Below are positions 6,211 through 15,500 of a stretch of 45,530 nucleotides of DNA, one piece after another. A program made the translations under genes and the position numbers. A model generated the notes under the pieces. It worked only from the letters and a program-made list of their open reading frames with translations, was not told where the DNA came from and did no database searches. The stretch is from Prevotella sp. (GTDB lineage Bacteria; Bacteroidota; Bacteroidia; Bacteroidales; Bacteroidaceae). The stretch lies in NCBI GenBank assembly GCA_017557185.1, contig JAFZAP010000103.1, forward strand, positions 1 through 45,530, given 5' to 3'. Position 1 is the first letter of the stretch; every line of letters begins with the position of its first letter.

Positions 6211-7386
6211 TTAGTCCATACGATTCCGATAGTCGTCGTAAGTAAATTTGCGCAATATATCCAGTTCGCCATCGCTATGGAGGAACGCCAGCGACGGGTG
6301 ATTGATGCCGTTGAACATATTCGTCTTCACGGTCGTATAGTGGATCATGTCTTCGAAGATGACGTTCTCCACCACTTCCAGTTCGTGGTCGAAACGCCAA
6401 AGCCCCATGTAGTCGCCACTCAGACAACTGCACCCACCTAATCTATATATATGGGGGGAAGCGGAAGGCGCATCCGAATCCTCGTCTTCGACAACCTCGG
6501 CTCCTCTGACGGCAGGCATATAGGGCATCTCCAGACAGTCGGGCATATGGCACGTGAAGCTGACATTCAGAATGGCCGTACGAATGCCCTTGTCCTCGAC
6601 GACATCGACGACCTGCGAGACGAGCGGTCCTGTCTGCCAGGCAAAGGCGCTGCCAGGCTCTAAGATAACATGCAGATGGGGATAGCGCTGATGAACGCCC
6701 TGCAGGAGAGAAATCAGCAAGTCCGTATCATAGTCCTTGCGCGTCATCAGGTGGCCGCCGCCGAAGTTTATCCATTTCAGCTGCGAGAACCAAGGGGAGA
6801 AGCGTTTCTCTATCTCAGCCAAAGAGCGCTGGAACTCGTCGGCACTACTCTCACAATGACAATGAACATGGAATCCCTCGATATCGTCGGGCAGCCGGGC
6901 AGGAAGCTTATCGCACGAAACGCCGAAGCGAGTGCCTGGTGCACAGGGGTTATAGAGTTCCGTCTCGACCTCGGAATATTCCGGATTCACGCGCAATCCG
7001 AAGCTGATGTCTGGATTTGCCTGCCTTGCAGCATCACGATGCCGTTCATACTGGGAAAGCGAATTAAACGTTAGATGGCTCGAGAGGCGTGCGAAATCGC
7101 GGATTTCATCGTCGGTATAGGCGGGCGAATAGCTGTGGGCAGGTGAACCGAATTCCTCTGCCGCCAGCCTTGCCTCAGAGAGCGAGCTGGCTGTTGTTGC
7201 CGAAATGTATTCGCGGAAGATAGGGAACGTCTTCCAGAGCGCAAATGCCTTGAACGCAAGGATGATTTCCACGTCGGCAGCCTTTGCCACGCTGCTGATG
7301 AGCGACAAGTTCCTTCGCAACAGGCTTTCTTCCATCACGTACATAGGTTCATGCACGTTGTCGTAAGTCAGAGAATCTACTTTCAT
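6211..7386 (-). CDS. nspC: Carboxynorspermidine decarboxylase
   Basis: A 391-aa PLP-dependent fold-III decarboxylase that converts carboxynorspermidine or carboxyspermidine to norspermidine or spermidine, the last step of the alternative bacterial polyamine route. The PLP lysine is K46 in 'ILAFKAFALWKTF'. The glycine loop is 'INFGGGHLMT', the phosphate-binding stretch 'ILEPGSAF', and the active-site Cys lies in 'GGCSCLSGD' (residues ~317-325). Full length for the family. It stands alone on the minus strand, with its partner dehydrogenase not in the window. A TATCTTTG -7 box is at 7425-7418, about 30 bp before the ATG. Confidence 0.93.
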   Translation of the reverse strand: MKVDSLTYDNVHEPMYVMEESLLRRNLSLISSVAKAADVEIILAFKAFALWKTFPIFREYISATTASSLSEARLAAEEFGSPAHSYSPAYTDDEIRDFARLSSHLTFNSLSQYERHRDAARQANPDISFGLRVNPEYSEVETELYNPCAPGTRFGVSCDKLPARLPDDIEGFHVHCHCESSADEFQRSLAEIEKRFSPWFSQLKWINFGGGHLMTRKDYDTDLLISLLQGVHQRYPHLHVILEPGSAFAWQTGPLVSQVVDVVEDKGIRTAILNVSFTCHMPDCLEMPYMPAVRGAEVVEDEDSDAPSASPHIYRLGGCSCLSGDYMGLWRFDHELEVVENVIFEDMIHYTTVKTNMFNGINHPSLAFLHSDGELDILRKFTYDDYRNRMD

Positions 7387-7417
7387 TTAGAACCTTGATT
7401 ATATGTTATAGGCGATG

Positions 7418-7425
7418 CAAAGATA
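7418..7425 (-). promoter_or_regulatory. -7 box of nspC
   Basis: TATCTTTG on the minus strand, 31 bp upstream of the nspC start. No TTG is found at the ideal -33 distance, so only the -7 part is supported. Confidence 0.5.
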
Positions 7426-7464
7426 GTAAAAAAATGTCAATCTAAGTTTTTTTGCCGATTATTA

Positions 7465-7495
7465 TTGCAGGTTTAAGAGAAATTCACTATATTTG
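7465..7495 (+). promoter_or_regulatory. Promoter of the ThiE-like gene and prs
   Basis: TTG (7465-7467), 20-bp spacer, TATATTTG (7488-7495): an exact Bacteroidota promoter match. The expected transcription start near 7502 gives a ~43-nt leader before the ATG at 7545. Confidence 0.7.
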
Positions 7496-7544
7496 CACAA
7501 GATTTCGGCAACATTGCCGAGAAAGCATCTATAAAGTGCAGACT

Positions 7545-8153
7545 ATGAAACTTGCAATAATGACAAAATCCACATTTTTCGTGGAAGAAGACAAAATACT
7601 GTCCTCTCTCTTCGACGAGGGAATGGACAATCTGCACCTCTACAAGCCCGACTCTGCCCCCATGTACTGCGAGCGGCTGCTGACACTATTGCCTGAGGAA
7701 CACCATCGGCGCATCACCGTGCACGAGCATTACTACTTGAAAAACGAATACAACCTCGCCGGCATTCACATCGAAGATATGGATATGGAGAAGCCTGTGG
7801 GATATAAGGGAAACATCACGCGCAGCTGCTGCGACATCGAACGGCTCAAGGAGATGAAGAAGAAATCGCAGTATGTATTCCTCAAGAACATCTTCAACTG
7901 CATCGAGTTCAAGGAACAGACCTCGACGTTCACCCTTCAGCAACTGGAGGAAGCCGCCAAGCGAGGACTCATCGACAAACACGTCTACGCGCTCGGTGGA
8001 ATGCAGCTCGAGAACATACAGATAGCCCGCGACCTGGGCTTCGGAGGAGTTGTCATCTGCGGCGACCTCTGGAACCGCTTCGACATCCACAACCACCAGG
8101 ACTACAAGGAGCTCATCGCGCATTTCGAGAAGCTCAGAAAGGCAGCCGGATAA
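7545..8153 (+). CDS. Thiamine phosphate synthase-like (ThiE/TenI) TIM-barrel protein
   Basis: A 202-aa protein of the ThiE/TenI superfamily as seen in Bacteroidales. Family features are 'LHLYKPDSAP' near residue 30 (the usual L-H-L-R-K-P strand), 'RITVHEHYYL', 'GIHIEDMD', 'RSCCDIERLKEM' in place of the usual S-C-H-S motif, 'YVFLKNIFNCIEFK' and 'ALGGMQLENIQIARDLGFGGVVICGDLW' (quoted in part), where ThiE binds phosphate. The start at 7545 is chosen over an upstream in-frame ATG (7452) because the promoter lies between them. It is not near thiamine genes, so it may be a TenI-like or repurposed member. prs follows at 39 bp, probably in the same transcript. Confidence 0.75.
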   Translation: MKLAIMTKSTFFVEEDKILSSLFDEGMDNLHLYKPDSAPMYCERLLTLLPEEHHRRITVHEHYYLKNEYNLAGIHIEDMDMEKPVGYKGNITRSCCDIERLKEMKKKSQYVFLKNIFNCIEFKEQTSTFTLQQLEEAAKRGLIDKHVYALGGMQLENIQIARDLGFGGVVICGDLWNRFDIHNHQDYKELIAHFEKLRKAAG

Positions 8154-8192
8154 TCACGTCAACAAATACATAAACATAATAATCAGAAAGAA

Positions 8193-9131
8193 ATGAGTGA
8201 CATCAACTCTTATTACGTGTTCTCAGGGACGAAGACCCGCTATCTGGCAGAGAAGATCTGTGCCAGCCTGGGGTGCCCGCTTGGCAAAATGGTCATGACG
8301 AAGTTCTCTGACGGCGAGTTTGCCGTTTCCTACGAAGAATCCATTCGCGGGCGCGACATCTTCCTCGTGCAAAGCACCTTCCCGAACTCCGACAATCTGA
8401 TGGAGCTGCTCCTGATGATCGATGCTGCCAAGAGAGCGTCGGCCCGAACCATCAATGCCGTCATCCCCTACTTCGGATGGGCTCGCCAAGACCGTAAGGA
8501 CAAGCCTCGCGTGAGCATCGGAGCAAAGCTCGTGGCCGACCTGCTGAGCGTAGCTGGCGTGAACCGCGTCATCACGATGGACCTTCACGCCGACCAGATT
8601 CAGGGATTCTTCGACGTGCCTGTCGACCACTTGTATGCTTCCGGCGTACTTCTCCCCTATCTGCAGAGCCTGCGACTCGACGACCTATGCGTGGCCTCGC
8701 CCGACGTAGGCGGTTCGAAGCGAGCCAACACCTATGCCAAATACCTGGGTTGTCCGCTCGTGATGTGCAACAAGACTCGTGCCCGCGCCAACGTTGTCGC
8801 CACTATGCAGATCATCGGCGATGTGGTGGGAAAGAACGTTGTCATCATCGACGATATGGTCGATACAGCCGGCACCATCACCAAGGCTGCCGACCTGATG
8901 ATAGCAAGCGGAGCCAAGAGTGTTCGCGCCTGTGCCTCGCATTGCGTCATGAGCGGTCCGGCTTCCGACAGAGTGCAGGAATCGGCACTCGAGGAAATTG
9001 TCTTCACCGACTCTATCCCCTATACCAACCGTTGCTCGAAGGTGAAGCAGCTGTCGGTAGCCGACATGTTTGCTGAGACCATCCGCCGCGTTGTCAACAA
9101 CGAGAGCATCAGCTCGCAATATCTGGTGTAA
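8193..9131 (+). CDS. prs: Ribose-phosphate pyrophosphokinase
   Basis: A 312-aa PRPP synthetase making 5-phosphoribosyl-1-diphosphate from ribose-5-phosphate and ATP, for purine, pyrimidine, His and Trp synthesis. Visible signatures are 'FSDGEFAVSYEESIRGRDIFLVQS' (in part), 'AVIPYFGWARQDRKD', 'ITMDLHADQIQGFFDVPVDHL' (in part) and the PRPP loop 'VVIIDDMVDTAGTI'. Length is normal for class I enzymes. It is the second gene after the ThiE-like protein. The 22-bp array B starts 55 bp after the stop. Confidence 0.97.
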   Translation: MSDINSYYVFSGTKTRYLAEKICASLGCPLGKMVMTKFSDGEFAVSYEESIRGRDIFLVQSTFPNSDNLMELLLMIDAAKRASARTINAVIPYFGWARQDRKDKPRVSIGAKLVADLLSVAGVNRVITMDLHADQIQGFFDVPVDHLYASGVLLPYLQSLRLDDLCVASPDVGGSKRANTYAKYLGCPLVMCNKTRARANVVATMQIIGDVVGKNVVIIDDMVDTAGTITKAADLMIASGAKSVRACASHCVMSGPASDRVQESALEEIVFTDSIPYTNRCSKVKQLSVADMFAETIRRVVNNESISSQYLV

Positions 9132-9186
9132 CCTCCACAAGACACACTTTGCCCTTCTATGCATGCAAGGCTATGACTCCCCCTCA

Positions 9187-9318
9187 GATGGAGCATAGCT
9201 TTGCACCTTACGGAGCATCGCTCCATTACTTACAGAGCATTGCTCCACATCATACGGAGCATTGCTCCACATCATACGGAGCATAGCTCCATAGCATACA
9301 GAGCATAGCTATAGTGTT
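9187..9318 (+). repeat. 22-bp palindromic tandem array B (6 units)
   Basis: Exactly six 22-bp units (132 bp). The consensus begins TACGGAGCATTGCTCC followed by a variable 6-bp linker; three central units are nearly identical. The core GGAGCA-T-TGCTCC can form a 5-6 bp stem. The array lies between prs and the rpoD promoter region. The rest of 9132-9506 is AT-rich and holds only the -7 box at 9425. Confidence 0.9.
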
Positions 9319-9424
9319 GACAGACAGACTTTTACACACAAATACCTCATTTCAAGCATTAGCAGAAGACACACTTTTTTGCAAAAAAACGTTAACAGAA
9401 ATAACAACATTACTGTTTTTTTAG

Positions 9425-9432
9425 TAATTTTG
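9425..9432 (+). promoter_or_regulatory. -7 box of rpoD
   Basis: TAATTTTG on the plus strand, 74 bp before the rpoD start. No good -33 TTG is seen at 19-20 bp, so this is only a partial match. Confidence 0.5.
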
Positions 9433-9506
9433 CAGCACTTTTACGTAAAATTTTGCGCATACAAGCTTGATTATCAAGCATTTAGATGTATTATTTGAAG
9501 GGATAG

Positions 9507-10379
9507 ATGAGACAATTAAAGATTCAGAAAAGCATTACAAACCGTTCAAGCGAAGCCTTGGACAAATACTTAGTTGAAATTGGTCGTGCACCGTTGATTT
9601 CTATTGATGAGGAGATTGAATTGGCACAAAAAATTAAGAGGGGCGGTCCTGATGGCGAACTTGCCAAGGATAAATTGGTCACCGCCAATCTGCGATTTGT
9701 CGTATCGGTAGCCAAGCAATACCAGCATCAGGGACTCACGCTGACCGACTTAATCGACGAGGGAAACATCGGCTTGATCAAAGCAGCTCAGAAATTCGAT
9801 GAGACACGTGGCTTCAAGTTCATCTCGTATGCTGTGTGGTGGATTCGACAGAGCATTCTTCAGGCCATCGCCGAGCAGAGCCGTATCGTAAGACTTCCCC
9901 TCAACCAGGTGGGCTCGCTCAACAAGATCAATCACGAAATCAACAAGTTCGAGCAGGAGAACCAGCGTCATCCCTCCGTCTCTGAGCTGGCAGAAGCTAC
10001 AAAGCTCGACGAGGAGAAGATCGGTCAGAGCATGATGGCCGACGGTCACCATGTAAGTATTGATGCTCCGTTCCAAGATGGTGAGGACAACTGCATGCTC
10101 GACGTGATGCCTTCTGGCGACGATAGCCGTACCGACCGACAGGTTGACCACGAGTCGATGGCTCTCGAACTGAAGACGGTGCTCAACAAGGTTCTGAAAG
10201 AACGCGAGCGCACCATCATCTGCGAGTGCTTCGGTATCGACGGTCCTGAGAAGGGTCTTGAAGAGATTGGCGACAAGCTGGGGCTTACCCGCGAGCGTGT
10301 GCGTCAGATACGCGAAAAGAGCATTGCCAAGCTTCGCGATAGCGGCAACGCCAGAATCCTAATGAAATATTTAGGATAA
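9507..10379 (+). CDS. rpoD: RNA polymerase primary sigma factor (sigma-70, Bacteroidota type)
   Basis: A 290-aa sigma factor of the short Bacteroidota primary type that lacks region 1.1. Region 1.2 is 'LDKYLVEIGRAPLISIDEEI'. Region 2 includes 'NLRFVVSVAKQYQHQGL', 'DLIDEGNIGLIKAAQKFD' and 'FKFISYAVWWIRQSI'. Region 3 follows from 'RLPLNQVGSLNKI', and region 4.2 is 'LEEIGDKLGLTRERVRQIREK', here quoted in part as 'LGLTRERVRQIREK'. It recognises the TTG / TAnnTTTG promoters that recur in this window. It stands as its own unit; a perfect 12-bp inverted repeat with a T-run lies 40 bp beyond the stop. Confidence 0.96.
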   Translation: MRQLKIQKSITNRSSEALDKYLVEIGRAPLISIDEEIELAQKIKRGGPDGELAKDKLVTANLRFVVSVAKQYQHQGLTLTDLIDEGNIGLIKAAQKFDETRGFKFISYAVWWIRQSILQAIAEQSRIVRLPLNQVGSLNKINHEINKFEQENQRHPSVSELAEATKLDEEKIGQSMMADGHHVSIDAPFQDGEDNCMLDVMPSGDDSRTDRQVDHESMALELKTVLNKVLKERERTIICECFGIDGPEKGLEEIGDKLGLTRERVRQIREKSIAKLRDSGNARILMKYLG

Positions 10380-10418
10380 AAAGTTCCGATAAATTCGGGA
10401 AAATAAAAAAATAAATCG

Positions 10419-10457
10419 TATCTTTGCATTTCGATGGGAATGCAAAGATATTTTTTT
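10419..10457 (+). terminator. Perfect 12-bp hairpin with T-run: rpoD terminator overlapping the next promoter and start
   Basis: TATCTTTGCATT (10419-10430) and AATGCAAAGATA (10439-10450) are exact reverse complements around an 8-nt loop, followed by TTTTTTT (10451-10457). This is terminator-like for rpoD. The first arm is also a TATCTTTG -7 box for the next gene, and both possible start codons (10434, 10440) lie in the loop and second arm. Confidence 0.6.
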
Positions 10458-12524
10458 ATCATTCTTCTATCTGTGCTGCTTTTCTCAGCCGATAGCATTT
10501 CAGGCAGGGTCAGACAAGACACTACCGTCATCAACCGCATCTTCCGCTACGCCGAAAGCATCGACACATCGAACATCGCAGGCACTCACACCTATGCTTA
10601 TCAGCGATTCTTCATCAATACCAAGAAGCGCAACCCCATCCTGATGGCCGTTCCCACGATGTACGGCATCGCTCACGGAGGCGCCCGTAGTTTTGCCGGC
10701 GAGTTCTACGACAAGATTATTTTTCACGGTTACGGCCATTACGAATCGAAGCGCGTGCTCGACATCAACACCATTCCTCATCGACGACGCACCCTTACCA
10801 CCATTCTGCGATACCTCACTCCCGAAATCTACCACACTACTATCATCGACAAGGAAATTCTTTCGCCATTCAACAAGGTGAATCGCCGTTTCTATAACTA
10901 TAAAACCATTTATCTCGACAACTATCATGCTAAGGTGATCTTCAAGGCGAAGGTCGACAACACGCAGCTCGTTTCAGGCCGAGCAACGGTGGAGATGGCT
11001 ACTGGCCGCATCATTTCGGTCGACTTCTACGGCGAATACGACATGCTCCGCTTCCGTCTGTCGCTACAGATGGGCGACGAAGGGCTGACCTCTCTCCTAC
11101 CCAAGCGTTGTGAGATGAACGGACGCTTCAAGTTCATAGGCAGTCACATCACGGCCAGCTATCTCTGTCATTATGGAATGGACATCCCCGTCGAAGACAG
11201 TCTCTCCCTCGTCTACGGCAGAGCGACCGATACTGATTCCATCATCAGGGGAACTATGAGCAGAATCCGTCCCGAACCGCTCACGGCTGAGGAGGATACG
11301 GTTTTCAAGAGATACTTCAAGGAACAACTCTACCGACAGGAACAGATGGCTCTCGACACCCTGCCGCATCAGACGCCTGCCCAGAAGAACCTTGCGAAGT
11401 ATGTGTTCTGGGACATTCTCGGCGACCATCTGCTGAATCGTATCAGATCGAGATTCGGCGTCAACGACCAAGGGTATCTGCGCATCAGCCCCATCTTCAA
11501 CCCGCTCTATTTCGGCTATAGCGACCGCCGAGGTGTTGTCTATAAGTTCGACATCCGCACTAGCTACGACTTCACTCCAAATCGCGATGTGTCGCTGCGC
11601 TTCAAGTCGGGTTACAGCTTTAAGCAGAAGCAGTTCTACTATTACGTTCCGTTCCGCTTCAATTACAACAAGCGCCGACATGCTTTCTTTGCCGTCGATA
11701 TCGATCATGGGCGGCACGTCTATAGCTCGGAAATCGCCAAAGACTTCGAAGAGGAATACGTCGACTCGCTCCGTCTGGCACAGACGCGGCTCGACTATTT
11801 CAGAGATACCTTTATCAGAATCTATAACAACTACGATATCTCCGACAACTGGAGCTTCAACGTCGGCTTCACTTTCCACAAACGCGACGCTATCGACAAG
11901 GAGGGATTCAAGCAGCTCGGGCTTAAATACACCTATCGCACATCGGCTCCAAGAATTGAGGTGCAGTATCGGCCGACAGGCTGGTACGGACCTGCGATCA
12001 CACTCGATTACGAGCGAGGCATCAAAGGCTTCCTCGGGTCCGACGGTGCTTACGAGCGTTGGGAGATCGACGGCTCGTACATTCATCGGCTGCCAAGTCT
12101 TCAAGCGCTGTCGATGCGGCTCGGCGGAGGATTGTATTCGATGAAATCCGGCAAGCAATACTTTCTGGACTTTACCAACTTCCGACAGAACAACCTGCGC
12201 GGAGGATGGAACGACGACTGGAGCGGAGAGTTCGAATTGTTGCGCAGTTCGTGGTACAACTCATCTGATTATTACATCCGTTCGAATGTCACCTACGAAT
12301 CGCCGCTCCTTGTAGCCAGCCGAATACCCTGGTGCGGGCATTTCATCGAGATGGAGCGCGTCTATTTGGGATCGGTGTTGGCCGAAGAGCTGAAGCCATA
12401 CGTGGAGTTTGGCTACGGATTCACCACCCGCCTCGCCTCTTTGGCGCTGTTTGTCGGCAACCGCAACGGACATTTCGAACGCATCGGATGCACCTTCGGA
12501 TTCGAACTGTTCAGAAAGTGGTAA
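10434..12524 (+). CDS. DUF5686-type outer-membrane protein
   Basis: A 696-aa exported protein. The signal peptide is MQRYFFIILLSVLLFSADSI (from the second ATG at 10440, an equally likely start). The N-terminal third matches the DUF5686 pattern (YAES...GTHTYAYQRFF, 'LSPFNKVNRRFYNYK', 'ISVDFYGEYDMLRFRLSLQMG' in part). The C-terminal half is a repeated amphipathic strand pattern with many aromatic residues and ends in 'GFELFRKW', as expected for an outer-membrane beta-barrel. The N-terminal carboxypeptidase-regulatory-like domain often fused to this family is absent. Function is unknown in the family. The leader would be almost absent, since the -7 box ends 8 bp before the first ATG. Confidence 0.75.
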   Translation: MGMQRYFFIILLSVLLFSADSISGRVRQDTTVINRIFRYAESIDTSNIAGTHTYAYQRFFINTKKRNPILMAVPTMYGIAHGGARSFAGEFYDKIIFHGYGHYESKRVLDINTIPHRRRTLTTILRYLTPEIYHTTIIDKEILSPFNKVNRRFYNYKTIYLDNYHAKVIFKAKVDNTQLVSGRATVEMATGRIISVDFYGEYDMLRFRLSLQMGDEGLTSLLPKRCEMNGRFKFIGSHITASYLCHYGMDIPVEDSLSLVYGRATDTDSIIRGTMSRIRPEPLTAEEDTVFKRYFKEQLYRQEQMALDTLPHQTPAQKNLAKYVFWDILGDHLLNRIRSRFGVNDQGYLRISPIFNPLYFGYSDRRGVVYKFDIRTSYDFTPNRDVSLRFKSGYSFKQKQFYYYVPFRFNYNKRRHAFFAVDIDHGRHVYSSEIAKDFEEEYVDSLRLAQTRLDYFRDTFIRIYNNYDISDNWSFNVGFTFHKRDAIDKEGFKQLGLKYTYRTSAPRIEVQYRPTGWYGPAITLDYERGIKGFLGSDGAYERWEIDGSYIHRLPSLQALSMRLGGGLYSMKSGKQYFLDFTNFRQNNLRGGWNDDWSGEFELLRSSWYNSSDYYIRSNVTYESPLLVASRIPWCGHFIEMERVYLGSVLAEELKPYVEFGYGFTTRLASLALFVGNRNGHFERIGCTFGFELFRKW

Positions 12525-12558
12525 CAAGAAATAATGAAAAGGCTCAAATGACATAAAT

Positions 12559-15500
12559 ATGGGAATACTAACCGTCTATAAGGCAAGCGCTGGCACAGGC
12601 AAGACTTTCCGCCTGGCTGTGGAATATATCAAGTTGCTCATTGCCAACCCGTCTTCCTATAATAAAATACTCGCTGTGACCTTTACCAACAAGGCCACCG
12701 AAGAGATGAAGACCCGAATCCTCAGTCAGCTGTATGGAATTTCGAAACGTCTCGACGATAGTGCCGACTACATGGATCGTGTCACCGCCGACCTGGGCAT
12801 CTCTGAGGAAGTGGCATCCAAAAGAGCTGCTGCCGCCTTGACAAACCTCATCCACAACTACAGCTATTTCCGCGTGGAGACCATCGATGCATTCTTCCAA
12901 GGGGTGCTGCGCAATCTGGCTCGCGAACTCGACCTCACTGCCAACCTGCGTGTTGCCCTTAATGACGACCAGGTAGAGGAACAAGCCGTCGACGACCTCA
13001 TCGACACGCTCGACACGACCAGCTTGGAACTCGGCTGGATACTCGATTACATCCGTGAATCGATCGACGACGACCACTCGTGGAACGTCATAGGAGCCAT
13101 CAAGAAGTTCGGCCAGAATATTTTCAAGGACGTCTACCGCGCAAATGGCGAGAAACTCAATGAAGTTCTGCATAGCAAAGGTTTCTTCATACAATACACA
13201 CAAACGTTGCGAAGCATTCAAAAGCATGCGAAGGACGCCATGCAGGAATATGCCGATAAATACGACGAAACGCTCAATCGGTATCAATTGGATGTCTCAG
13301 ACTTCTCAAATGGCGCATCGGGTGTCTGCGGGTATTTCATAAAACTGAAAAACGGGCTGTTCTATGATGATAAGATAGCAGGAAAGCGTGTCAACGATGC
13401 TATCCTTAACCCAGACACATGGGTGACCGCCAGCAACAGGAAGGAAGGCAACACCGCCTATCAAGCCGTGAAAGACGTGCTTGGACAACTGCTCATCGAT
13501 GCAGAGAAGGAACGAAAACAACAGGCCCGTCTCTACAGGTCAGCACGTCTCACGTTAGGGCACCTGAACCAACTGCGCCTGCTCAATAGTATCGCGTCGA
13601 GATTCAGGGAACTCAACAACGCCTCGAATCGCTTCATGCTCAGCGAGACACAATCGCTGCTCAACGACCTGATTGCCGACTCCGACTCCCCCTTCATCTA
13701 TGAGAAAATCGGCTCTGAGCTTGAACACATCATGATTGACGAGTTCCAAGACACCAGCACGATACAATGGAAGAACTTCAAAGTGCTGCTGAAAGAATGC
13801 CTGAGCCATCAGGATTCGAAGAACCTCATCGTAGGCGATGTCAAGCAGAGCATCTATCGGTGGCGTTCTGGCGACTGGCGACTGCTCAACGACATCGAAA
13901 ACGAGTTCGACTCCAGTCAGATTCATTCGTTGCCGCTCTCTGTCAACCGCCGTTCGTCGCGCAGGATGATCAAATTCAACAATGCTTTCTTCAAAGCAGC
14001 CAGCGAGGAGGAATACAAACAGTTGGCTGTCGATAACGCGACCGAAGCCGAACAGTTGAAGAAGGCCTACAAGGATTTGAAACAGGAGATTCTCGACAAG
14101 GTGCCCCATACAGGCTATGTTCGTGTGGAACTGCTCACGGGCGACGACTATCGGGCTACGACCTTTGAACGCATCAAGACCTATATCGAGGAACTGCATG
14201 CAATTGGTGCGAAGGACAGCGAGATCGCGATTCTCGTCAGATCGAACCATACTATCCAGAGAATTGCCGAGTATCTGATGGAACAGATGCCAGAAGTGCG
14301 ACTGGTGTCCAACGAAGCGTTCTGCCTCGATGCCTCCGATGCCGTCAACATCATGGTGCAGGCGCTCTATACGTTGGCAAATCCACAGGACGAGTTGGGC
14401 AAGGCAACACTCTGCAAACTCTATCAGGTGAAGGTGCTGAAGTCAGCGCAGTCGGACGACGAACTCTTTGCCGACATTACCAAGCTCGACGACCTGCTGC
14501 CAGCCAACTATGCCAACCATCGTGAGGAACTACTCTCGATGCCTTTATACGAGCTTGCCGAGCGGCTGTTCGACATCTTCCAGATCAGCAGACTCTCAGA
14601 GCAGAGTGCCTACGTCTGTGCTTTCTTCGACCAGCTCAGCAGTTTCATCAACGACAACATTGCCGACATACAGACATTCCTCGACGCGTGGAACGAGAGC
14701 CTGCATAAGAAGTCCATACAAAGCGACAATTCCGACGGCATCAGGTTGCTCACCATCCACAAGAGCAAAGGCTTGGAATTCCCACACGTCATTCTGCCCT
14801 TCTGCGACTGGAAGCTGGAGAAGAGCTCACTCATCTGGTGTGAACTGCCAGACGACGCAGAGCCATTCAACAAGCTCCCCATCATTCCTGTCGACTTCAG
14901 TGCTACTCAGATGAAGGGTACCATCTACGAGAAGGCATACCAGCACGAGCATCTGCAGAACATGGTGGACAACCTGAACCTTCTCTATGTTGCCTTCACG
15001 CGCGCCAAGGACAACATGTTCGTCGTAGGCCGCAGGAGCAACAGCGCGGGCCGCTCTGACATCATCGAGAAATGTATCGCGAGTGTTGCCAAAGAACTCG
15101 CCGGCAGCTGTCTGACAGGCATCAGCGCCGATGGCGACAAAAAAGATAAGGAAAAGAAAAAGGACCCCGTCTTCTTTGAATACGGACAATTGGAAACAAA
15201 ACTGAAGGAGAAGAAGAAAGAGACCAAGAACGTGTTCCTTCTTCCATCCACTACTGTCGATGTTGAGTTGGAAAGCTTTCCTGTGAAGACCTCGTTCAAG
15301 CAGAGCAATCAGAGCCGCAACTTCATCGAGGGCGACGAAGAGGAAGAACGGCAGAAGATGTATATCAACCTCGGCAACATCCTGCACAGCGTCTTCTCGA
15401 ACATACGCACAACCGACGACATTCCTGCAGCGCTCACCCATCTGGAGGAACAAGGCGTTCTCTATGGAAACGAGCTGACTCGCCAGAAGCTCATCAACAT

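Noticed and set aside
9187-9318. Possible CRISPR array from regular repeats
   Set aside because: The 22-bp units abut each other with only 6-bp variable linkers; there are no spacers of 25-40 bp and no cas genes.
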